Source: Deltaproteobacteria bacterium (GTDB taxonomy: Bacteria > Myxococcota_A > UBA796 > GCA-2862545). From it: a stretch of 33,545 nt of DNA. Positions 26,595-33,545 of the stretch are shown here, piece after piece. Each line of letters starts with the position of its first letter. The first letter of the stretch is position 1. Where the stretch lies: NCBI GenBank assembly GCA_011376105.1, contig DRPG01000452.1, positions 1 to 33,545 of the forward strand, written 5' to 3'. The translations under genes and the position numbers were made by a program. Under the pieces are notes generated by a model. It ran no database searches and had not been told where the DNA came from. It saw nothing but the letters and a program-made list of their open reading frames with translations.

Positions 26595-26680
26595 CCACCC
26601 CCGTTATCCGCATCTGTTCTGAAGAATGCGAGCCGTGCCCCAACAGCAATCGTCTATACTGATCTTCCAGGGAGGGGAAC

Positions 26681-28207
26681 TTGGGGAACCACTATCGACT
26701 CGAGAAGAAGCTTCACGATGGCACGCTCTCCAGCGTCTGGCTCGCTCGACACGTCGCCCTTGGGCGAGAGGTTGTCGTCAAGTTTTTTCGCTGTCCAGAC
26801 AAGGCCCAGCGCCAGCTCATCGGGGAGCTGAGCAGCCTGTGTCGGCTCCAGCACCCCCACAACGTGCACGTGATCGACACCACGGGCCGGGTCGAGGGCC
26901 CCGAGGGCTCGATCATCGGCCCGTTCCTGGTGATGGAGCATGTGCCGGGCCAGACCCTGCGTCGGATCCTGCGGACCCAGCGCCGGCTCGCCCCCTTGCA
27001 GGCCTGGCGCGTCGCCCTGCAGGTCCTGGCGGCCCTGTCCGAGGCCCACGGGTTTGGGATCGTGCACGGGGACATCAAGCCTGAGAACCTGATGTTGTGG
27101 GAGCCCGAGGGGCTCGATCGGTTGGTGAAGGTGATCGACTATGGGCTGACCGGCGGCTTCGCCGGCTCGCCGGAGCAGGGCGTGCTGACCTCCGGCACGC
27201 CTCAGTACATGGCGCCGGAGGTGGCGATGGGGCACGCCCCGAGCCCGTCGTCGGATCTGTACAGCCTGGGGATCGTCCTGTACGAGGCGCTGGCGGGGAG
27301 CCGTCCCTTCAACGCCGACGATCCCCACGAGGTCATGCAGCAGCAGATCCACAGCGAGCCCGTGCCGCTGCGGGCGCTGGCCCCGATCCCCGAGGAGCTG
27401 TCGCGGATCGTGCACCGGGCGCTGCGCAAGGATCCTGCGGCACGCTTCGCCAGCGCCCAGGAGCTCCTGGGCGCGATGCGCGCCCTGACCTGGCGCGAGC
27501 TTAGCCGCTACCAGTTCGCTGCCTTCTCTCCGATCGCCGCCGAGGAGTCGATCGCGACGGATCGGTTCACGCCCCAGGCCTCGGATGCAGCCAGCGGGCT
27601 GCTCGGCGATCCAGTGCAGCTGATCCATGCCGATCGGGAGCTGCCCACCCCCAGCCTCAACGCCACCGACACCACCCTCGCGGCCACGGCCACCCCCACC
27701 GTCTGGGTGCTGACCGGAGATCCGACCACCGAGCACTTGATCGTCGAGGAAGCGGTCTCGCTGCTCAGCCCCCGCTGCGAGGTCTCGCTGCTGAGCCCTG
27801 AGGCCCGGGAGAGCCAGCTGGCCCGTTTCCTCGAGGGCCGGGCGCGTCCACCGTGGGTCGTGGTGTTCGGCGACATGCACGTGCTGATCCAGGACGCCCT
27901 GCTGTCGAAGCTCCGCTGGTACCCGGAGACCACCAAGGTCCTGCTCTCGAGTCACCTCAACCCCGAGCTGCTCCAGACCACGGTGAACTTCGTCGGGCTC
28001 GATCAGCACCTCACGCTGCCCAGCGACGCGCGCAAGCTGGTGGCGGCGGTGAACATCTCGCTGGAGCGGAGCCGTAAGATCCACCACAGCCAGGATCAGC
28101 TCCGGCTCGCCCTGAGAGACGCGATCGACGATCTCGAGACCGCATGGCGCGCGGCCCACTCCCGCAACCTAGTCCCTTACCCCAAGAGCAAGGAAGCGAC
28201 AGGATGA
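26681..28207 (+). CDS. Atypical Ser/Thr protein kinase with degenerate receiver-like C-terminal domain (kinase 4)
   Basis: TTG start after GGAGGGG; VVVK, HGDIKPEN (HRD to HGD), IDYG (DFG to DYG), APE; C-terminus PTVWVLTGDPTTEHL...VVVFGDMHVLIQ...VLLSSHL resembles REC. Confidence 0.85.
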   Translation: MGNHYRLEKKLHDGTLSSVWLARHVALGREVVVKFFRCPDKAQRQLIGELSSLCRLQHPHNVHVIDTTGRVEGPEGSIIGPFLVMEHVPGQTLRRILRTQRRLAPLQAWRVALQVLAALSEAHGFGIVHGDIKPENLMLWEPEGLDRLVKVIDYGLTGGFAGSPEQGVLTSGTPQYMAPEVAMGHAPSPSSDLYSLGIVLYEALAGSRPFNADDPHEVMQQQIHSEPVPLRALAPIPEELSRIVHRALRKDPAARFASAQELLGAMRALTWRELSRYQFAAFSPIAAEESIATDRFTPQASDAASGLLGDPVQLIHADRELPTPSLNATDTTLAATATPTVWVLTGDPTTEHLIVEEAVSLLSPRCEVSLLSPEARESQLARFLEGRARPPWVVVFGDMHVLIQDALLSKLRWYPETTKVLLSSHLNPELLQTTVNFVGLDQHLTLPSDARKLVAAVNISLERSRKIHHSQDQLRLALRDAIDDLETAWRAAHSRNLVPYPKSKEATG

Positions 28208-29454
28208 CGACCCACAGCCTTGACATCGACTGTCGTGGCATGCGGTGCCCCGCCCCCATCCTCGAGGTGGCCCGGACCGCGCGGCGGCAGGTCCACCAGC
28301 CCACGGTGCTGCACATCTACGCCGACGACGACGACTTCCCCTCGGATCTGGAGGCCTGGTGTCGTGCGGTGGATGCACGGCTGCGTTGGCTCGCGCCCCC
28401 ACCGGAGGGGGGGTTCCACGGCATCGTCGCGCTGCACGGGGCCTCGCTGCCCTCCACCGACAGCCTCGTCTCTCCGACGATGATCCCAGGCCCCCAGCCC
28501 AGCCAGCGCCCCCGGGAGACCACTCTGTCGCCCCTGGGGCTGGATCCGGACGAGGGGGACACCGTGCCTTCGGCCCCCCCCCGGCCCCCCGGGGAGGCCC
28601 GGGGCTCCCCCCGGGATCGACAGCCCGACCTGCTGGATCTCCGTGGGATCCCACCCCACCTCGGGATCCTGCAGCTGTCCGGCACCCTGATGGGCCACGG
28701 GGGGAGGCTTAGGGTGATCTCCGACGATCCAAGCTTCCGGACCTCCCTGTACTCCTGGGCCTCGGCCACCTGCGCCGAGATCTCCAATGTGATCCAGGAG
28801 ACGGCGTTTTCCGCCACCATCTGCCTCCCCAGGGCCCCCGCCGGCACGCTGGCGCCGGCCCCGGTGGGCGCTGAGCTCGCGGATCAACCCACCCTGCTGG
28901 ACAGCCCGAGCCACACCAGCCCCTCCGACCCCGCACCGCTGCTGCCGACGAGGCGGGACGAGCAGGCCTCGCAGGATCGGACGACGATCCTGATCCTGCA
29001 CAACGACCTGGAGAGCCTGCTCGGCTGCATGCTCACCGCCAACGCCGCGGCAGCCCAGGGGATGGAGGTCGTCATCTTCTTCAGCTTCTGGGGGATCAAC
29101 GTGCTCCGTGGGAGCAACCCCCACGCCACGTCCTACCGCAAGAGCCTGATCCAGCGCCTGATGCAGTGGATGATGCCGCTGGGGCCCCGGCGCCAGCGGC
29201 TCGGCAAGATGGACATGGGGGGCGCGGGCACCCGGATGATGCAGCATCTGATGCGCAAGCAGAACGTGCTGCCCCTGGAGGAGTTGATGCGCCAGGCCAT
29301 CGATCAAGGCGTGCGCTTCCAGGTCTGCACCATGTCCATGGGGGTGATGGGGATCACCCGGGCCGATCTGATGGATCTGCCCAACCTGGAGTTCGGTGGC
29401 GTCACCGCGTTCGCCGAGTCCGCTCGGCGCTCGGCGGTGAGCCTCACCTTCTGA
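28204..29454 (+). CDS. TusA - TusA-like (Cys-less) - DsrE/DrsE-like fusion protein
   Basis: IDCRGMRCPAPILEVAR (CPxP), LLDLRGIPPHLGILQLSGTL...ISDDPSF, then TILILHNDLESLLGCM...VRFQVCTMSMGVMGITRADLMD...GGVTAFAESA; ATGA overlap with kinase 4. Confidence 0.85.
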   Translation: MTTHSLDIDCRGMRCPAPILEVARTARRQVHQPTVLHIYADDDDFPSDLEAWCRAVDARLRWLAPPPEGGFHGIVALHGASLPSTDSLVSPTMIPGPQPSQRPRETTLSPLGLDPDEGDTVPSAPPRPPGEARGSPRDRQPDLLDLRGIPPHLGILQLSGTLMGHGGRLRVISDDPSFRTSLYSWASATCAEISNVIQETAFSATICLPRAPAGTLAPAPVGAELADQPTLLDSPSHTSPSDPAPLLPTRRDEQASQDRTTILILHNDLESLLGCMLTANAAAAQGMEVVIFFSFWGINVLRGSNPHATSYRKSLIQRLMQWMMPLGPRRQRLGKMDMGGAGTRMMQHLMRKQNVLPLEELMRQAIDQGVRFQVCTMSMGVMGITRADLMDLPNLEFGGVTAFAESARRSAVSLTF

Positions 29455-29482
29455 TCACGCTCCGGGGTCCGCGAGCTGGAGG

Positions 29483-29530
29483 CGATCCACGCCCAAAGGC
29501 CCACATCGATCCACGCCCAAAGGCCCACAC
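29483..29530. repeat. 24-bp tandem duplication (cgatccacgcccaaaggcccacat/c)
   Basis: Two copies, 1 mismatch, 28 bp after the TusA-DsrE stop. Confidence 0.95.
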
Positions 29531-29677
29531 CAGAGCGAGGATCGTTGTCCCGGTGCGAGCGCCACCGCGTCGCGGCCTCGGGGCCGGACGCCCGCTCCAC
29601 AAGCGCCACACAGGCCGCCGCCCGGAGGGTTGGGCTCCCCCTGGGGGGGTAGACCTCCTGTGGAGGAGGAGAGATCG

Positions 29678-30535
29678 TCAGCTCCACCAGCTCCCGGCGA
29701 CGACGAACGCCAGGAACAGCAGCGAGACGTAGCCGTTTAGATCAAAGAAAGCCTTGTCTATCCTGGACAGATCGTCGGGCCTCACGATCCAGTGCTCATA
29801 GAGCAGCGCCGCCGCGATCAGGGCCACCCCCACCCCATAGGCCCAGCCCAGGGGCGTGAGCCACGGCAGCGCGATCAGCAGCGCCACGGTGGCGAGGTGC
29901 AGCCCGGCGCTGACCCCCATCGCCCCCCGCAGCCCCAGGGCGGTGGGGATCGAGCGCAGCCCGTGGTCGCGATCGAAGCCCTGATCCTGACAGGCGTACA
30001 GGATGTCGAACCCCGCCACCCAGGTGCCCACCGCCGCGGACAGCAGCGCGGGGATCGGACCCCAGGAGCCGGTCAGCGCGATCCAGACCCCGGTGGGGGC
30101 CAGGGCCAGGGCCAGGCCGAGGAACAGGTGGCACAGCGCGGTGAAGCGCTTGGTCAGCGAGTACCCCCACACCACCGCCAGGGCGACGGGCGACAGCGCC
30201 AGGGTCAGCGGGTGTAGCAGGGCCGTGCAGACGACGAACAGGGCCGCTGAGCCCAGGGTGAACGCCCAGGCGGCGCGGACCCCGATCTGACCGCTGGGCA
30301 GCTCCCGCCCCATGGTGCGGGGGTTGATCGCGTCGATGTCGCGATCCACCAGGCGGTTGAACCCCATGGCGCTCGAGCGCGCAGACACCATGCACACCAC
30401 GATCAGCACCAGCTGCCCCCAGCCGACCGGGACCTCCCGGGCGGCGAGCACCGCCGCCGCCAAGGCGAAGGGCATCGCGAAGATGCTGTGGGAGAGCTTG
30501 ATCATCCGGCTGTAGGTGGCCAGGGCGCTGCTCAA
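29678..30535 (-). CDS. UbiA-family prenyltransferase (possibly MqnP-like)
   Basis: NRLVDRDIDAINPRT, YSLTKRFT, DILYACQDQGFDRDHGLRSIP; TTG start overlapping the amidohydrolase stop. Confidence 0.9.
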   Translation of the reverse strand: MSSALATYSRMIKLSHSIFAMPFALAAAVLAAREVPVGWGQLVLIVVCMVSARSSAMGFNRLVDRDIDAINPRTMGRELPSGQIGVRAAWAFTLGSAALFVVCTALLHPLTLALSPVALAVVWGYSLTKRFTALCHLFLGLALALAPTGVWIALTGSWGPIPALLSAAVGTWVAGFDILYACQDQGFDRDHGLRSIPTALGLRGAMGVSAGLHLATVALLIALPWLTPLGWAYGVGVALIAAALLYEHWIVRPDDLSRIDKAFFDLNGYVSLLFLAFVVAGSWWS

Positions 30536-31689
30536 GGGGCACCTCCTTCGGTGGGGGGACGGACGAGCCAGCGCCGGGGGGGGACACGCCGCAGCGCTCT
30601 GGGGTGATCCACCTCGAGCAGCAGCAGCCCTGGGGTGGCCCCCACGGCGATGCGGCCGAGCCCGGGGCGCTGTAGGGCGTCCGCCCCCCCCACCGTCGCT
30701 AGCTGCAGCCAGCGCAGGGCGGGGATCTGTGGGAAGGCCCCGCACAGCAGCGCGATCTCCCCAAGCACGTCGAGATCGGGGGCCGATCCCAGGCTGTCGG
30801 TGCCCAGGCACAGCCCGATCCCGGCCTGCATCAGGGCCGGCACGTCGGGGAGCTGGCCGCCGATGTGCTGGTTGGAGCGTGGGCAGAGGCACACCCAGGC
30901 CCCCGCAGCGGCGATCGCCGCGCGATCGGTGGGCTCGAGGTGCACCCCATGCACCAGCAGCAGCTCCGGCCCCAGCAGCCCCAGCGCCGCGAGCCAGGCG
31001 GTGGGCGACAGCCCGGGGGGCTCCCACCATCGCCAGTCGATCCCCAGGGCGTCGAGCAGCTCAGCGAAGGGCCCGGAGCCCCGCAGGGTCAGCTCCGCCT
31101 CCCCCGGATCCTCGGCGAGGTGGACGCTGCCGGGCACACCCGCACGACCTGCTCCGGCGGCGGCCAGCAGCGGGCCCGGCGCGCTGTAGGTCGCATGGGG
31201 GGACGGACGCACCGCCACCTTCCCCACCCAGCGCGCCGGGGCACGGGCGGCCTCGATCCGCTCGGACAGCCCAGCTTGGCTGAGGCCCAGCAGCTCGTGC
31301 TGCACGATCCCCGCGAGCCCGACGGAGGCCAGCAGCTCCGCGGTGTCGCCCAGGTTGGAGACGTCGCAGACCAGGGCCGTGCCCCCCTCGATCATGGCCT
31401 CCGCTGCGCGGCGGGCTCGCCCGGCGGCGTCGGGCGGAGGCGTGCACGATCTGAGGGCCTGGACCCAGGCCGGCAGCCCCTCGCCCCCCTCGATCGCGCC
31501 ACGGGCCCAGCTCAGCTCGAGATGGAGGTGGGCGTTGACCAGCCCGGGCACCAGCAGCCCCCGCAGCGCGGGTGGATCGCCGGCCCGGCCTGGGCGCACC
31601 ACGGTGATCTCGTGGGTCTCAGACAGCTCCACGACTGCATCCTCGACGAGCTGATCCCCGAGGAGGGCCCGCTGGGTGCGCACCACCAT
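30532..31689 (-). CDS. Amidohydrolase-family deaminase (possibly MqnX-like aminodeoxyfutalosine deaminase)
   Basis: VNAHLHLELS, HLAEDPGE, LLVHGVHL, CPRSNQHIGG, GTDSLGSAPDLDVLGE; neighbourhood with UbiA and MqnA. Confidence 0.82.
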   Translation of the reverse strand: MVVRTQRALLGDQLVEDAVVELSETHEITVVRPGRAGDPPALRGLLVPGLVNAHLHLELSWARGAIEGGEGLPAWVQALRSCTPPPDAAGRARRAAEAMIEGGTALVCDVSNLGDTAELLASVGLAGIVQHELLGLSQAGLSERIEAARAPARWVGKVAVRPSPHATYSAPGPLLAAAGAGRAGVPGSVHLAEDPGEAELTLRGSGPFAELLDALGIDWRWWEPPGLSPTAWLAALGLLGPELLLVHGVHLEPTDRAAIAAAGAWVCLCPRSNQHIGGQLPDVPALMQAGIGLCLGTDSLGSAPDLDVLGEIALLCGAFPQIPALRWLQLATVGGADALQRPGLGRIAVGATPGLLLLEVDHPRALRRVPPRRWLVRPPTEGGAP

Positions 31690-31777
31690 GGGCTCGCCCT
31701 ATCCAGCGCCCCTGGTCTCTTCAATGTTCTCTGAAGAAACGGACAGAGCGCTCGCCCTCCTCCGATCCCCGGGCTCT

Positions 31778-32119
31778 CTATGCCCCGTCGCTCCACAGGG
31801 CGCGGAGATCTGCGAGCAGCTGGAGCTCCTCGGGGCTCTGCTCCCCGTCGCGCTGTGCCAGATCGTGCAGCACGGTCTGGACCAGCTCCCTCGCCTCGGT
31901 CCGCTGGATCTCGGAGGCGCTCTCCAGCGCAGCGTCTCGATCGCGGAACTGGGCGCGGGCCTCCTCCAGCGCCGCACACAGATCGATCTCCATCTCCTCT
32001 GCCAACGCATCGATCTCCTCGAGCTCTTCCTCGGCGACCTTCCCGTCTGCATCGACCATGGTCGTGAGCAGGCCGAAGAAGCTCCTGCGCTCGGCTTCTG
32101 TCAGGTCCTTGAGGTCCAT
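31778..32119 (-). CDS. TerB-like acidic helical protein, 113 aa
   Basis: MDLKDLTEAERRSFFGLLTTMVDADGKVAEEELEEIDAL resembles TerB-like N-termini. Confidence 0.65.
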   Translation of the reverse strand: MDLKDLTEAERRSFFGLLTTMVDADGKVAEEELEEIDALAEEMEIDLCAALEEARAQFRDRDAALESASEIQRTEARELVQTVLHDLAQRDGEQSPEELQLLADLRALWSDGA

Positions 32120-32174
32120 GGAGTCCTCCAGGGCGACGTTGTAATCGATGGCGGCGTCGTCGCCACGGTGCCGG

Positions 32175-33545
32175 CTACGGGGCGGGGTGCTCTGTGGGCT
32201 GGGGCGTGGATCTCCGGCTGGGCCGGAGGCGCACCGGCTCGAAGCCCGCCTCCCGGATGTGGTGCTCGATGGCCTCGACCTGCTCCGCCCAGCCACCGGG
32301 ATCCCCCTCGAGGCAGATCCGACCGAGCTGATCGCAGCCCATCCCGAGGCTGGCCTGGGCCATGCCCAGGCCCTCGGTGCCCACCGACGCACAGCAGTGT
32401 GGGACGTTGTCCAAGGCGATCCGAGCCAGGGCCACCGCGCGCTGGTGATCGATGGCGGTGTTGGGCTGGTCTCCATAGGGGCCCTCGCCCTCGGCGGCCC
32501 AGACCCGCACTCCGGTGACAGCGCCGTCGCGATCCTGGGCCTCGCGCAGGGCCAGCAGCTGCTCGACCACCCCCACCCCGCCCCCGACGACGATCTCGGC
32601 GATCCCCTCTGGATCGGGCATGGAGGCCTCGAGCCAGTAGCCGACCTCGCCGCCCGGGTGGCGGATGCATCGGAGCTCGTGGGCGGCGGCGGCGAGCTGA
32701 GCCAGGGGCGCGTGCAGGGCGAGGCGGTGCAGCGCGTCCGGCCCGAGGCGCTCCCCTGCGACCGCGCGCTGCAGCAGCCCGGCCACCGGAGGGTGATCGA
32801 GGCGAGGCCGGGAGGGCCCGAACAGCTCGATGTCTTCCCGGCCCAGCCAGCCCTCGGCCCGGGCGAGGGCGGCGAAGCGCCGCAGCCCCATCAGCGCCGC
32901 GTCGTCCAGCGGGTACCGGAGGCTCTCGGTGAGGTAGCGCAGATCGTCGCCGGCGTAGGCCCTGGGCAGGGCCTCGACCCCCGCCCGCCCTGCCTCGACG
33001 AGGTGGTCCACCACCGCAGGATCGAGGTCGGGCCTCGCCGCCCACACCGCGAACACGAACGGCAGCTCCGTCCACTCGTGCCACAGCTCGGCCAGATCCA
33101 GGCGCACCGACCAGCGCGCGTCCAGCGCCAGGGCCGCGTCTCCGATCACCAGCGCGGCTACATCACCGCCGGCCCCGGCCAGGGCCTCGTTGGGGCCCAC
33201 CGCCTCGATCCGTAGCCCGGGCGGGACGCGCTCGCTCAGGGGGCCCGCGAGCAGCAGCCGGGCCAGGACCGCCGAGGTCCGGCTCACCCCATCGAGCCGG
33301 ACGGCGCGCCACTGCTCAGGCGGGGTCTCGGCGACCAGCAGCACCGATCGGACCGGCCCCTGTGCCCCGATCGCCACCCCCGGCACGATCCGGAAGTCGC
33401 CGTCGGTCAGGGCTGCGGCCACCGGCACCAGCGCCACGTCGACCTCGTCGTCCCGGAGCATCCGCGCGACCTCGGCGGGGGGGGCCATCACGAGGGGGTG
33501 CTGGTCGATGTCGATCCGCTCGGAGAGGGGGCGTGCGTTGAGGTA
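32175..33545 (-). CDS. MqnA (chorismate dehydratase)-like domain fused to a MqnC/MqnE-like C-terminal remnant; 5' end lies beyond the window
   Basis: YLNARPLSERI...APPAEVARMLRDDEVDVALVPVAAA...YLTESLRYPLDDAALMGLRRFAALA; then LLQRAVAGERLGPDALHRL...ALARIALDNVPHCCASVGTEGLGMAQASLGMGCDQLG; no CxxxCxxC. Confidence 0.85.
   Translation of the reverse strand, partial: YLNARPLSERIDIDQHPLVMAPPAEVARMLRDDEVDVALVPVAAALTDGDFRIVPGVAIGAQGPVRSVLLVAETPPEQWRAVRLDGVSRTSAVLARLLLAGPLSERVPPGLRIEAVGPNEALAGAGGDVAALVIGDAALALDARWSVRLDLAELWHEWTELPFVFAVWAARPDLDPAVVDHLVEAGRAGVEALPRAYAGDDLRYLTESLRYPLDDAALMGLRRFAALARAEGWLGREDIELFGPSRPRLDHPPVAGLLQRAVAGERLGPDALHRLALHAPLAQLAAAAHELRCIRHPGGEVGYWLEASMPDPEGIAEIVVGGGVGVVEQLLALREAQDRDGAVTGVRVWAAEGEGPYGDQPNTAIDHQRAVALARIALDNVPHCCASVGTEGLGMAQASLGMGCDQLGRICLEGDPGGWAEQVEAIEHHIREAGFEPVRLRPSRRSTPQPTEHPAP

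Noticed and set aside
26104-26649. 181-aa minus ORF with (VSWGAPER)n as a MNIO precursor
   Set aside because: It runs far into the DUF692 gene out of frame, has no precursor-like ending, and the repeat contains no Cys in this frame; kept only as an alternative to the VRLSVCRG frame.
1-33545. tRNA/rRNA genes, integrases or transposases
   Set aside because: None recognised on either strand; no evidence for a mobile element beyond the tandem repeats.

Overview
High-GC bacterial window, probably from a Myxococcota-like lineage (inferred from gene content only). Left to right: (1) a GC-rich, repeat-containing, mostly non-coding left end with one likely 49-aa membrane peptide; (2) a GldA/GldF/GldG-type ABC operon plus a DUF4340-like protein; (3) a hypothetical protein, a lipoprotein and a pseudo-receiver/GGDEF/degenerate-EAL protein; (4) a PP2C phosphatase divergent from three tandem Ser/Thr kinase-AAA-TPR giants (1143, 1109 and 1176 aa) and an ABC1/UbiB kinase; (5) an opposing, fully overlapping operon of DUF692 (MNIO), DUF2063 (BufC/HvfC-like), FetA-like ATPase and FetB-like permease, followed by a kinase N-lobe relic; (6) an atypical kinase with a degenerate receiver domain, translationally coupled to a TusA / Cys-less TusA / DsrE fusion; (7) a putative futalosine-pathway menaquinone cluster (UbiA-type prenyltransferase, amidohydrolase, TerB-like protein, and MqnA fused to a MqnC/E-like remnant without a radical-SAM core). 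The strongest leads are the MNIO-FetAB operon with a Cys-containing octapeptide micro-ORF upstream, the kinase/TusA-TusA'-DsrE module, the MqnA-deltaMqnC fusion, and the kinase relic whose glycine-rich loop has become an in-frame heptamer minisatellite. Tandem repeats sit at many gene boundaries, and GATC is strongly over-represented in coding DNA. All assignments come from reading motifs by eye; no database search was run.
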